Below are positions 16,986 through 25,786 of a stretch of 39,271 nt of DNA, piece after piece. Positions within the stretch are counted from its first letter, which is position 1; the number at the start of each line of letters is the position of its first letter. The stretch spans positions 1 to 39,271 of the forward strand of contig DIPO01000076.1 of NCBI GenBank assembly GCA_002427045.1, read 5' to 3'. The stretch comes from Firmicutes bacterium UBA5486 (lineage in GTDB: Bacteria; Bacillota; UBA4882; UBA10575). The notes under the pieces are model-generated. The model did not search any database. It saw nothing but the letters and a program-made list of their open reading frames with translations, and was not told the origin of the DNA. The position numbers and the translations under genes are program-made.

Positions 16986-18095
16986 GTGAAATCTATAGTG
17001 AAAAAAGTAATGGTGGTATTTGGGACAAGGCCCGAAGCCATTAAAATGTGCCCTTTAGTAAAAGAGCTAAAAACGCGAGAAAAATATGATACGGTTGTTT
17101 GTGTTACAGGTCAGCATAGAGAAATGTTAGATCAAGTTTTGAAGGCATTTAATGTTATACCTGATTATGACCTTTCAATTATGCAGGCTAAGCAGACACT
17201 ATTTGATGTAACAATTAATATTCTTGATAAAATGAAAAAAGTCTTAGAGAAAGTTAGACCAGAATTAGTTCTAGTACATGGAGATACTTCTACAACTTTC
17301 GTTACAGCTTTAGCTTGTTTTTATATGCAGATTCCGGTTGGACATGTTGAAGCTGGACTTAGGACTTATAATATTTACTCTCCGTATCCGGAGGAATTTA
17401 ATCGTCAGGCTGTTGGAATTATTGCAAAATATAACTTTGCACCAACTGAAATGTCAAAAATTAATTTAATAAATGAAGGAAAAGATCCTACTACAATTTA
17501 TGTGACGGGTAATACAGCTATTGACGCACTTAAAACGACGGTAAAAGAAAATTATACTCATAATCAATTAGAGTGGGCGGCCGATAGTAGACTTATTATG
17601 ATCACTGCTCATAGAAGAGAAAATCTTGGGGAACCTATGAGAAATATGTTTAGGGCAATTAAAAGAATTGTAGATGAGTATTCTGACATAAAGGTAATAT
17701 ATCCTATTCATATGAATCCTGTTGTAAGAGAAACAGCTAATAAGATTTTAGGTGATTGTGATAGGATTAGAATTATAGAACCATTAGATGTACTGGATTT
17801 TCATAATTTTCTTTCAAGATCGTATTTAATACTTACTGACAGTGGTGGAATTCAAGAAGAAGCACCAAGCTTAGGTAAGCCAGTCCTAGTTATGCGTGAT
17901 ACTACAGAGAGACCCGAAGGGATTGCTGCAGGTACATTGAAACTTGTAGGAACAGAAGAAGAGATTATTTATAACACATTTAAAGTGTTACTTGAAGATA
18001 ACTTCGAGTATCAAAAAATGAGTCAAGCAAGTAACCCATATGGGGATGGATTTGCGAGTAAAAGGATAGCTGATGTGTTGGAGCGTAGCTTGTAG
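16986..18095 (+). CDS. wecB: UDP-N-acetylglucosamine 2-epimerase, non-hydrolysing
   Basis: A 369-residue enzyme interconverting UDP-GlcNAc and UDP-ManNAc. It has FGTRPEAIKMCPLVKEL near the N terminus, then VHGDTSTT, GHVEAGLRT, PYPEEFNRQ and ITAHRRENLGEP. TDSGGIQEEAPSLGKPVLVM is the uridine-binding block. Length and motif order match WecB/MnaA throughout. The GTG start lies six bases after AGGA. The next gene encodes a UDP-HexNAc 6-dehydrogenase, so the pair could supply UDP-ManNAcA. A housekeeping role in wall glycan linkage is also possible. Confidence 0.95.
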   Translation: MKSIVKKVMVVFGTRPEAIKMCPLVKELKTREKYDTVVCVTGQHREMLDQVLKAFNVIPDYDLSIMQAKQTLFDVTINILDKMKKVLEKVRPELVLVHGDTSTTFVTALACFYMQIPVGHVEAGLRTYNIYSPYPEEFNRQAVGIIAKYNFAPTEMSKINLINEGKDPTTIYVTGNTAIDALKTTVKENYTHNQLEWAADSRLIMITAHRRENLGEPMRNMFRAIKRIVDEYSDIKVIYPIHMNPVVRETANKILGDCDRIRIIEPLDVLDFHNFLSRSYLILTDSGGIQEEAPSLGKPVLVMRDTTERPEGIAAGTLKLVGTEEEIIYNTFKVLLEDNFEYQKMSQASNPYGDGFASKRIADVLERSL

Positions 18096-18398
18096 GTGAG
18101 TAAATTAAGGAGAATAATATGCTATTTTAATAATGTAAAAACATTAGAAACAGTACTGAAATTTGTAAAAAGTCAGGCACAAGTTGGTTTATAAATAAAT
18201 CTAGGTTATTATTTTAGAAAATGTATTAGAGAGATATTTTGAAAAAGAATAAGCAAATATAGAGGCCCAACAGTTTAATAATAAAGCGAAAAGATATTAC
18301 TATTTCGCTAAAGAAAAGCTTAGGAGGAAATAGCAATAAATTGGGGAAAGTTATGAATCTATGGAGGTTAAGATTTGTAGAGTGTTGGAGGATTAACA
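18096..18398. other. intergenic region, no gene seen
   Basis: Three short AG-rich segments resemble ribosome binding sites but are not followed by sizeable reading frames; only GGAGG just before 18399 is used. I see no terminator hairpin after wecB. The dehydrogenase may be read from wecB or from a promoter I cannot recognise. Confidence 0.4.
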
Positions 18399-19718
18399 AT
18401 GTCATTATTTAGCGATTTGATAAATAAGCGGGCAAAAATTTCAGTTATTGGTTTAGGCTATGTAGGCATGCCTCTAGCAGTTTCATTTGCTAAAGAAGTA
18501 GATGTAATTGGTTTTGACTTGAATGAAAAGAAAATTCAACTATATAGCAATGGAATTGATCCAACAAATGAAGTAGGTAATGAAGCAATTAAAAATACAA
18601 CTGTTGAATTTACAGCAGATGAAACAAAGATTAAAAATGCAAAATTTCATATTGTAGCCGTTCCAACACCGATAAATTCAGATAAGACTCCAGATCTTTG
18701 TCCGGTTGAAGGGGCTAGCACTATTGTAGGACGTAATATGACCAGAGGCTCAATTGTTGTATATGAATCAACTGTTTATCCAGGAGTTACAGAAGATATT
18801 TGTATTCCTATACTTGAAAAGGAATCTGGATTAAAATGTGGAGTGGATTTTAAAGTGGGCTATTCTCCAGAACGTATTAACCCTGGTGATAAGGTAAACA
18901 CACTTGAAAAAATTGTTAAGATAGTTTCAGGAATGGATGATGGAAGTTTAGAAGAAATTGCTAAAGTATATGAATTAATAATTGAAGTAGGTGTTTATAG
19001 AGCAAGTTCAATAAAAGTGGCTGAAGCAGCAAAAGTTGTAGAGAATAGTCAACGTGATATTAATATAGCTTTTATGAATGAACTTGCTATGGTGTTTGAC
19101 CGTATGGAGATTGATACAAAAGAAGTTATAGAAGCAATGAATACTAAGTGGAATGCATTAGGATTCTATCCAGGATTAGTTGGTGGCCACTGTATAGGAG
19201 TGGATCCTTATTACTTTGTTTATCAGGCAGAAAAACTTGGTTATCATAGTCAAATAATTCTTTCTGGTAGAAAAATTAATGATGGAATGGGAGAGTTTGT
19301 TGCTAACGCAATTATTAAAAAGTTAATACTAGCTAATAAGGTAGTGAAACAAGCTAAGGTAGTTATACTTGGAATTACGTTTAAGGAAAACTGTCCAGAT
19401 ATAAGAAACTCCAAAGTTTTTGATATTATTAAAACGTTGAATGAGTATGAGATAGAGCCAATCGTGGTAGACCCGCAAGCAGATGCTATTGATGCGAAGT
19501 TAGAGTATGGTGTGGATTTGGTTGATCTTAATACAGTTAATGATGCGGATTGTCTTGTGTTTACAGTTGCACATGATGAATTTAAAAATATGAATTGGGA
19601 ACAGATTGATGGATTGTTTGGTGATTTTGATAATAAAGAAAAAGTGATTGTAGATGTAAAAAGTATTTTTGATAAGGCGGAACTTGAGAAGAGAGGATAT
19701 AGTTATTGGAGATTATAA
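18399..19718 (+). CDS. UDP-N-acetyl-hexosamine 6-dehydrogenase (WecC/TviB/WbpA family)
   Basis: The 439-residue NAD-dependent enzyme oxidises C6 of a UDP-HexNAc twice to give the uronic acid. GLGYVGMPLA (18-27) binds NAD. VPTPINSDKTPDL (88-100) and YESTVYPGVTED (122-133) follow, then the hinge helix AEAAKVVENSQRDINIAFMN. Catalytic Cys265 lies in GGHCIGVDPYY. The wording is closest to TviB-like enzymes (UDP-GlcNAc or UDP-GalNAc), but the adjacent WecB makes UDP-ManNAc a possible substrate. GGAGG precedes the ATG. It is the last gene of the AT-rich island. Confidence 0.94.
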   Translation: MSLFSDLINKRAKISVIGLGYVGMPLAVSFAKEVDVIGFDLNEKKIQLYSNGIDPTNEVGNEAIKNTTVEFTADETKIKNAKFHIVAVPTPINSDKTPDLCPVEGASTIVGRNMTRGSIVVYESTVYPGVTEDICIPILEKESGLKCGVDFKVGYSPERINPGDKVNTLEKIVKIVSGMDDGSLEEIAKVYELIIEVGVYRASSIKVAEAAKVVENSQRDINIAFMNELAMVFDRMEIDTKEVIEAMNTKWNALGFYPGLVGGHCIGVDPYYFVYQAEKLGYHSQIILSGRKINDGMGEFVANAIIKKLILANKVVKQAKVVILGITFKENCPDIRNSKVFDIIKTLNEYEIEPIVVDPQADAIDAKLEYGVDLVDLNTVNDADCLVFTVAHDEFKNMNWEQIDGLFGDFDNKEKVIVDVKSIFDKAELEKRGYSYWRL

Positions 19719-20039
19719 AATTTAGAAATGCAAAAAATTAACTAAACTTAGTTGCCAAAGAAGATGTGGTAAAATGGTTAAGGGTAATTATGTTTATTTT
19801 ATTCTTCATATGTAAGATTCTTGAATTTCGAATGGGATGATGGGATTTATTAAGATATGGTGTTAAAGATATAAAGATCTTGGTAAGAGATTGCTTTTCT
19901 TAAAAATTCATATGCTGGTTATTCTGTTATTTACGAAGGCCAGGTTTATATTAGAATATTTTTTACAATGTATAAATAAAACAATGCGCATACCATTGAT
20001 AAATTACTCTACTTAACTCTAATTACAGGAGCTGTTCTT
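19719..20039. other. intergenic boundary between AT-rich island and conserved export genes
   Basis: No gene-like frame and no clear terminator appear in these 321 bases. Base composition and codon use change across this gap, with AT-rich genes to the left and more GC-balanced ones to the right. The gap is therefore a likely recombination edge of the exchangeable cassette. Confidence 0.4.
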
Positions 20040-21647
20040 ATGTCAAATACACTACGCAAAGCAGCTAAATCGGCTGTACTAATAATGGTTTTAACAATTA
20101 TCAGTAAAATAATCGGGTTGTTCCGGGAGATAATAATTGCCGCTTGTTATGGTGCGGGGATGCAGACGGATGCTTTTTTTGTGGCCAGTAATATTTGTCT
20201 AACTTTATTTTCTAGTATTGGGGCTAGTCTTTCTACCACATTTATTCCGATGTATTCAGAGCTTATAACCTTACGGGGTGAGAAAGAAGCCAACTCCTTT
20301 GCGAGTAATGTGATCAATATTCTGTTTGTGGTTTCCTTGGTTTTGATGTTATTCGGGTACAGGTTTTCACCTTTCATTGTAAAGGTTGTTGCTCCAGGCT
20401 TTACCGGAGAGACCCGACAGCTTGCTGTCGAATTATTAAGAATCCTCTTTCCGATGTTTGTTTTCATCATAATTTCTAATGTTTCTACCGGTATATTGCA
20501 ATCTAGGGACTCGTTTATTGCTCCGGCACTAATCGGTATACCCTATAGTGTGATTGTGATTATCAGTTCGGTTCTTTTCAGTAAAAAGTATGGTATCTAT
20601 ACTTTAGCTTGGGCAACATTTCTTGCTACAATCTCACAAGTATTGATTCAATTACCAGCTTTACGAAAAAAGTATCAGTATACTCTATGCTTTGACTTAA
20701 AGGATAAAAACCTCCGGCGTTTAGGTGCTTTGGTGTTACCGGTTTTACTTGGTACAGCAGTACAGCAGTTGAATACATTAGTTGATCGGATGATTGCTTC
20801 TGGCTTAGTTGAGGGGAGTATTTCAGCGATTACATACTCCAATCGGCTATTGGGTTTTGTTAATGGGGTTTTTGTTGTTGCAGTTTCGACAGTGATGTAT
20901 CCGTTATTTTCCCGGTATGCGGCCAAAGAAGATTATACTGATCTGGGAAAGACTTTTACCCAGACCTTAGCAATGGTAATGATTATTCTGCTTCCTGTTA
21001 CTGTGGGGGCTATTCTCTTACGGGAAGAGGTAGTGGGGATTGTATTTCAGCGCGGAGCCTTTGATCAACAGGCTACAAGTCTTACAGCATACGCCTTGGC
21101 TTTTTATGCTTTGGGTTTGGCCGCCTTTGGAATTCGGGCTGTTTTGAATCGGGTCTTTTATGCATTAAAAGATACCTCAACACCGATGATTAATGGGGTA
21201 ATCGTGGTGGGTATTAATATTGCCTTAAACCTAATATTTGTAAGATATTTGGCTGTGGGAGGCTTGGCTTTGGCTACATCAGTATCCGGATGGGCTGGTA
21301 CTTTGTTTCTTTTAAAAAAGTTAACCAAAAAATTGCCGGCTTTCAAATTAAGTAGTGTACGAAGGGAAAATAGTAAGATCCTCTTTGCCTCTTTAATCAT
21401 GGGTTTAGTTGTGTGGGTAGTTAAAAAAAGCTTAAATGTAGTCAGTTTATACCTTTCTTTTCTTATTTTAGTTCTTATTGGTGCTTTAATCTATTTACTC
21501 ATGTTAAAATTGTTTAAAGTAGAAGGTTACCGGTTCTTTGTCAATGAAACAAAAAAGATAATAAATAATCGGAGGCATGTTAGAGACAATCCCGGGTTTG
21601 ATCGGGCAGAAGCGGCAGCGACTAAAGAGATGATTCATAAAAAGTAA
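20040..21647 (+). CDS. murJ: MurJ/MviN-family lipid flippase
   Basis: This 535-residue MOP-superfamily protein has about 14 membrane segments. It opens with ISKIIGLFREIIIAACYGAG and TDAFFVASNI, the MurJ N-terminal signature. Later blocks include VVAPGFTG, GTAVQQLNTLVDRMIAS, VFQRGAFDQQAT and RAVLNRVFYALKDT. MurJ moves lipid II across the inner membrane. Its position between the glycan island and a Wzz-like gene, with no other Wzx candidate in the window, allows a second role in flipping the surface-polysaccharide unit. AGGAG lies nine bases before the ATG. The C-terminal tail after the last segment is basic and charged. Confidence 0.93.
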   Translation: MSNTLRKAAKSAVLIMVLTIISKIIGLFREIIIAACYGAGMQTDAFFVASNICLTLFSSIGASLSTTFIPMYSELITLRGEKEANSFASNVINILFVVSLVLMLFGYRFSPFIVKVVAPGFTGETRQLAVELLRILFPMFVFIIISNVSTGILQSRDSFIAPALIGIPYSVIVIISSVLFSKKYGIYTLAWATFLATISQVLIQLPALRKKYQYTLCFDLKDKNLRRLGALVLPVLLGTAVQQLNTLVDRMIASGLVEGSISAITYSNRLLGFVNGVFVVAVSTVMYPLFSRYAAKEDYTDLGKTFTQTLAMVMIILLPVTVGAILLREEVVGIVFQRGAFDQQATSLTAYALAFYALGLAAFGIRAVLNRVFYALKDTSTPMINGVIVVGINIALNLIFVRYLAVGGLALATSVSGWAGTLFLLKKLTKKLPAFKLSSVRRENSKILFASLIMGLVVWVVKKSLNVVSLYLSFLILVLIGALIYLLMLKLFKVEGYRFFVNETKKIINNRRHVRDNPGFDRAEAAATKEMIHKK

Positions 21648-21738
21648 GGATTGAGAAGAGATTTAAATTGAATATAGTATTTATACAACCTAGAAGTATA
21701 AATAAGAGCATAAATTATAAGTTTTATAATTTAAAGTA

Positions 21739-21747
21739 TGCTATAAT
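21739..21747 (+). promoter_or_regulatory. putative extended -10 promoter for the Wzz-like gene
   Basis: TGCTATAAT at 21739-21747 is a perfect extended -10 element (TGN-TATAAT), forty bases before the next start codon. No good -35 is seen, as expected for the extended class. Confidence 0.45.
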
Positions 21748-21786
21748 TATCCAAACAATAATTTTTCTAATAAAAGAGGTGTTCAC

Positions 21787-22965
21787 ATGCCTGAAGAGCA
21801 GTACGATGAGATTAGTCTGATAGAGGTTATAGGAATCCTAAAAAAATATATTAGTTTGATTAGTATATTGTTTATTCTCTTTGTTCTTGGTACCGGAATA
21901 ATTACTTATTTTTTTATCCCGAAAAAATACCAGAGTAGTACGACTTTTTATGTACAACAAAAAGGTAATACAGCCACAATAAATGCCCTTAGTATTCAGT
22001 TGGCGGTTTTAGGAGGGTTAGTTCCCGGTTATCCGGATAGTGCTAGGATTGGCCCATGTGAGGAGATTGTATTATCAAGGAAATTTCTTGGCGAAATCCT
22101 GAATGAACAGGGGCTTCCGGCAGAACCGGAAGATATTGAAAAAGTAAGTAAAGCAGTATCTGTGGAGAATAATAAAACTGGTACGACAGAGATTAGCGTT
22201 TGCTGGACAGATCCGTGGACTGCTTTTAAGCTTACAGAGCGGATTTTAGAAAAATATAAGCAGAATGTTGAAGAGCAGATCCTTACTTTTAATAATACGA
22301 ATAAGAGTTTCTTGGAAGAACAGTATCGGAAGAATCGTGAGCGGTTAACCCGCGCGGAAGAAGCTTTAGTCTCCTACCAGAAAGCAAAGGGAATACTTTA
22401 CTTACCGGAGCAAACAAATAAGATTATTGAAAATATGGCAGAATTGGAGAAAGAAAGGCTGGAGGCGGAGGTTAATCTTAATGAAACCCGGGAACGTTTA
22501 AAGAAGGCCAAAGCTCAGCTTGCTAAGGAAAATAATACGAATAGCCTTTCCTATCAAACATTGATAACTGCATATAATACTGAACAGGTTCAAATGGCAG
22601 GATTGGAAGCAAGGCTTGCTACTTTGAATAAGGAATATGCTGCTTTGGAAAGAGTAGTATCAGAGTTACCTGATAGTATGCTACAGTATAGTAGGCTGCT
22701 TCGGGAGCAGAAAGAGGCTGAGCAGATTTATTTGCTGATCGCAACTCAGTTGGAGCAGGCGAAGATCTCTGAAGAGAAAGAGAATAAGGTAGTTATTCAG
22801 GTGATTGATCCGCCAGTTGTACCACATAAGAAGCATTCGCCATCGACCGTAAAGAACATGTTAATAGCCGGGATATTGGCCTTATTTGTGGGAGCTTTCT
22901 GGGCTTTTTTCCGGGAGTACATAAAGAACTACAAAGAGGAATTTAATACTAAAGTGAGTTTATAA
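21787..22965 (+). CDS. Wzz/polysaccharide co-polymerase family chain-length protein
   Basis: The 392-residue protein has the layout of a chain-length determinant. A short cytoplasmic N terminus carries ISLIEVIGILKKY, followed by a membrane segment at 22-44 and an extracytoplasmic part rich in coiled coil (about 170-340). A Pro-rich PPVVPHKKHSPS then precedes the second membrane segment (about 357-377). The last part is a short basic tail without Walker motifs, so there is no attached tyrosine kinase as in Wzc. It would set glycan chain length with the Wzy-like protein at 11626-12978. It lies downstream of the MurJ gene with its own promoter-like sequence. Confidence 0.9.
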   Translation: MPEEQYDEISLIEVIGILKKYISLISILFILFVLGTGIITYFFIPKKYQSSTTFYVQQKGNTATINALSIQLAVLGGLVPGYPDSARIGPCEEIVLSRKFLGEILNEQGLPAEPEDIEKVSKAVSVENNKTGTTEISVCWTDPWTAFKLTERILEKYKQNVEEQILTFNNTNKSFLEEQYRKNRERLTRAEEALVSYQKAKGILYLPEQTNKIIENMAELEKERLEAEVNLNETRERLKKAKAQLAKENNTNSLSYQTLITAYNTEQVQMAGLEARLATLNKEYAALERVVSELPDSMLQYSRLLREQKEAEQIYLLIATQLEQAKISEEKENKVVIQVIDPPVVPHKKHSPSTVKNMLIAGILALFVGAFWAFFREYIKNYKEEFNTKVSL

Positions 22966-23087
22966 AGACAAAGGATTAATCTTTTTCTTGAGGGAATTGC
23001 ATAATATTCTAAAATAAGCTTGTAAGCAAAAATATACTTAGACAATTCGGGGTTTAAAATATATTGTGATTAAATCTTAAATCAATT

Positions 23088-23110
23088 AATTATGCAATTC
23101 CTTAAATTTA
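23088..23110. repeat. 23-base intergenic motif, copy 1
   Basis: These 23 bases match 34774-34796 at 22 positions. The shared core is AATTATG-Y-AATTCCTTAAATTTA. A partial inverted copy lies about 90 bases upstream at 22991-23005. Each copy lies 150-240 bases before a start codon. Confidence 0.55.
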
Positions 23111-23123
23111 ATACTGTTATTGA

Positions 23124-23151
23124 TTGAAAGTTTGTACAAATTTGATATAAT
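23124..23151 (+). promoter_or_regulatory. putative SigA-type promoter of the sugar mutase-manA operon
   Basis: TTGAAA (23124-23129) and TATAAT (23146-23151) are separated by 16 bases. The predicted RNA would start near 23158 and carry a leader of about 165 bases. Confidence 0.5.
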
Positions 23152-23176
23152 TTGATGGAAATAGGCTTGCATTGTT

Positions 23177-23204
23177 AAAATACTCCTAATGGAGTTATTT
23201 TTTT
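23177..23204 (+). terminator. hairpin plus T-run in the leader; possible attenuator
   Basis: ACTCC and GGAGT pair around TAAT, with flanking A/T pairing, and seven T follow (23198-23204). It lies about 20 bases after the predicted transcription start and well before the coding region, where termination would cut off the operon. The stem is short, so read-through may be common. Confidence 0.4.
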
Positions 23205-23322
23205 GTAAGTTTTAAACCTATTTTTAGGAATATTAGTTAAGGATAGAGCTTACTTTTGCACCATTGAAACTGGTCGGCAGTGTGTAAAAGGTGAGACAGA
23301 TAAAATCAGGGAGGGATTACTA

Positions 23323-24726
23323 TTGATTACCATTAATCCGGAGATTTTCCGCGAATATGATATTCGTGGATTAGCAAAGGAAGATCTTACACCAGAGGTA
23401 GTAACTTTACTGGGGCAGGCTGCTGGAAGGTATTTCGAGGAGCATGGCGAGTATGTAGTCCTGGTAGGAAGGGATAATAGGCTTAGTTCGAAACGGGTTC
23501 GGGATAATCTGGTAGCCGGGTTGAATGCTGCGGGCTGTCAGGTTGTAGATATTGGAGTGGCGGTTTCCCCATTACTTTATTATGCACGTGAATTGTATAA
23601 GATTAATGCGGGGTTGATGATTACTGCCAGTCATAATCCACCGGAATTTAATGGGTTTAAAGTAGCATTAGGAGCAGGAACAATTCATGGGGCGGAGATT
23701 AAAAAGCTTTACCAGATGATGGAGGAGATTAAGCAGGAACAAAAAGGAGAGCTTCCGGCAATCGATTCTGAGCGGGTGGAGTATCGGGAACCAGCCGAGG
23801 ATTATCTACGGATGTTAATTGAGAAGATTAAATTGGGGACCCGTAAGTTAAAGGTGGCAGTGGACTGCGGAAACGGCACAGCTTCACTTTTTGCTGAAGA
23901 ATTCTTTACCAGATTGGGATGTGAAGTAATACCTCTGTTTTGTGAATCTGATGGGAATTTTCCTAATCATCAACCTGATCCGGTAAAATCAGCTAATCTC
24001 GTCACTTTACGCCAGACCGTATTGGAGCAGAAAGCCGATCTGGGAATCGGTTTTGATGGAGATGGTGATCGCATCGGGATCGTTGATAATAAAGGGGAGA
24101 TTATCTGGGGCGACCGGTTAATGATCCTCTATTGGCGGGAGATTCTTCCTAAGTATCCCGGGACAACCTGTATTATTGAGGTTAAATGTTCCCAGGCTTT
24201 AGCTGAGGAAGTAGAGAGACTGGGCGGTAAACCAATGTTCTACAAAACCGGCCATTCTTTGATTAAAGCCAAAATGAAAGAGGTTGGGGCGGTATTTACC
24301 GGTGAGATGTCAGGCCATATGTTCTTTGCCGATGAGTATTTTGGCTTTGATGATGCTTTTTATGCGGCCGGGAGATTGCTCCGCATTCTTTCAAATTCAG
24401 ATCAAACAATAAATCAAATGTTGGCTGATGTACCGAAATATTATTCTACAGCTGAAACTAGAATCCCATGTGCGGATCGGGATAAGTTTGGGGTAGTAGA
24501 GCGTTTACGGGATAAATTCCAAAAGACTCATGAAGTGATTGCGGTGGATGGTGCACGGATCCTTTTCCCCGCAGGCTGGGGACTGGTAAGGGCCTCTAAT
24601 ACTCAACCGGTGATTGTTGCCCGTTGCGAGGCTAAGACAGAGCAGGAATTGAAGGAGATTGCGACAACAATGAAAGAGGCACTTTGCGAGTTTCCGGAGG
24701 TCGGGGAGTTTGAATGGGAGTATTGA
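23323..24726 (+). CDS. phosphomannomutase/phosphoglucomutase
   Basis: The 467-residue alpha-D-phosphohexomutase interconverts hexose 6- and 1-phosphates, feeding GDP-mannose or dTDP/UDP-glucose synthesis. The four-domain order is clear. FREYDIRG (9-16) comes first. TASHNPPEFNG (101-111) holds phosphoserine Ser103, and DGDGDR (245-250) binds magnesium. GEMSGHMFF (327-335) contacts the sugar and RASNTQPVIVARCEA binds phosphate. This matches the bacterial ManB/AlgC group. The TTG start follows AGGGAGGG by eight bases. A mannose-phosphate isomerase gene follows, so mannose metabolism is the likelier main use. Confidence 0.95.
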   Translation: MITINPEIFREYDIRGLAKEDLTPEVVTLLGQAAGRYFEEHGEYVVLVGRDNRLSSKRVRDNLVAGLNAAGCQVVDIGVAVSPLLYYARELYKINAGLMITASHNPPEFNGFKVALGAGTIHGAEIKKLYQMMEEIKQEQKGELPAIDSERVEYREPAEDYLRMLIEKIKLGTRKLKVAVDCGNGTASLFAEEFFTRLGCEVIPLFCESDGNFPNHQPDPVKSANLVTLRQTVLEQKADLGIGFDGDGDRIGIVDNKGEIIWGDRLMILYWREILPKYPGTTCIIEVKCSQALAEEVERLGGKPMFYKTGHSLIKAKMKEVGAVFTGEMSGHMFFADEYFGFDDAFYAAGRLLRILSNSDQTINQMLADVPKYYSTAETRIPCADRDKFGVVERLRDKFQKTHEVIAVDGARILFPAGWGLVRASNTQPVIVARCEAKTEQELKEIATTMKEALCEFPEVGEFEWEY

Positions 24727-24765
24727 TCCAAGGAAGAGAGAAAATTAAGCCGAGGTGAGTAGAAG

Positions 24766-25716
24766 ATGAACTGGTATCCTCTGCTTTTTACCCCGGTTTA
24801 TCAGGAGATTATCTGGGGTGGAAAAAAGCTATGGCAAGTCTTGGGACGGCAGGTTCCTTATGAGCGGACTGCTGAGAGTTGGGAACTCTCAGCGCACCCT
24901 AAAGGTATAACAATAGTTGCTAATGGCCCCTTGCGTGGGAAGACGATTTCGGATTTAATCAGGATGGATTCTTCTGGCTTTTTAGGGGTGGATGATCCTG
25001 AGATAGATTTTCCTTTATTAGTTAAGATTATCGGTGCCCAGCGTGATCTTTCGATTCAGGTTCATCCTGATGATCTGGTAGGGAGTAAGCATGGAGTACC
25101 TGGTAAGACAGAGGCTTGGTATGTTTTATTTGCGGAGAAAGACTCCCGGATTATTTATGGGCTGAAACCGGGGATTAGTAAAGAACGATTGAAGTTGGCC
25201 TTGGAAACCGGTCAGATCCTTTCCTGTGTTAATCAGATTCCGGTACAAGCCGGTGATTTTATCCCCATCCCGGCTGGTTGTATCCATGCTCTGGGTGCGG
25301 GGATTCTGGTGGCTGAGATCCAGCAGAGTTCTGATACTACCTACCGGTTATATGACTGGGGGCGGACCGGAGTGGATGGTAAACCCCGTCCGCTTCATAT
25401 CAGAGAAGGGCTGGAGGCGGTGAATACCAAGTTACCGATTCCTGCTTCGTTTAAATGTAATCCTGAAGAAGGTTTGCTTTTTAAAGATCAACACTTTTCG
25501 ATTACTAGATCCAAGGTAAGGGGCGAAAGGCGGTTCCGGAGAACATCTACTTTCACGATATGGACAGTAATTGAGGGGAAGGGTACCGTATCTGCCGGAG
25601 GCGAAGAGGTAGCTTTGGCTAGGGGAAGCTCGGTCCTTCTTCCGGCAGGGATTAAGGAAACCGTGGCTGCAGGAGAATTTAGCTTTTTGCTAACTATGCC
25701 TTCTATATTAAAGTAG
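24766..25716 (+). CDS. manA: mannose-6-phosphate isomerase, class I
   Basis: The 316-residue cupin enzyme interconverts fructose 6-phosphate and mannose 6-phosphate. It opens LLFTPVYQEIIWGG. The metal ligands are visible as Gln98 and His100 in IQVHPDD, Glu116 in KTEAWYV and His174 in IPAGCIHALGAG. AEIQQSSDTTYRLYDWGR (183-200) is the substrate-side signature. The length is that of the short Bacillus-type enzymes. AGGTGAG precedes the ATG. It follows the phosphohexomutase by 39 bases and is almost certainly cotranscribed with it. Confidence 0.95.
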   Translation: MNWYPLLFTPVYQEIIWGGKKLWQVLGRQVPYERTAESWELSAHPKGITIVANGPLRGKTISDLIRMDSSGFLGVDDPEIDFPLLVKIIGAQRDLSIQVHPDDLVGSKHGVPGKTEAWYVLFAEKDSRIIYGLKPGISKERLKLALETGQILSCVNQIPVQAGDFIPIPAGCIHALGAGILVAEIQQSSDTTYRLYDWGRTGVDGKPRPLHIREGLEAVNTKLPIPASFKCNPEEGLLFKDQHFSITRSKVRGERRFRRTSTFTIWTVIEGKGTVSAGGEEVALARGSSVLLPAGIKETVAAGEFSFLLTMPSILK

Positions 25717-25786
25717 AAGGAGGTAAGCTAAATAGCCGGTCTTTCCAGGCGAGTATAAAATGAAGGCGCAAGTTTGAAGCTTTGCA

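Larger units (their letters stand above)
22966..23322. other. leader region with inverted repeat, promoter and hairpin
   Basis: No gene is present. From left to right it contains AGGGAATTGCATAAT (22991-23005) and its inverted partner AATTATGCAATTCCTT (23088-23103). A promoter-like pair (23124-23151) and a hairpin followed by seven T (23177-23204) come next, then about 118 bases of untranslated leader before the sugar mutase gene. Confidence 0.6.

Noticed and set aside
25717..25760. Strong AAGGAGGT after manA as the start of a further gene
   Set aside because: No start codon opens more than a few codons after it; the ATG at 25760 reads only five codons.
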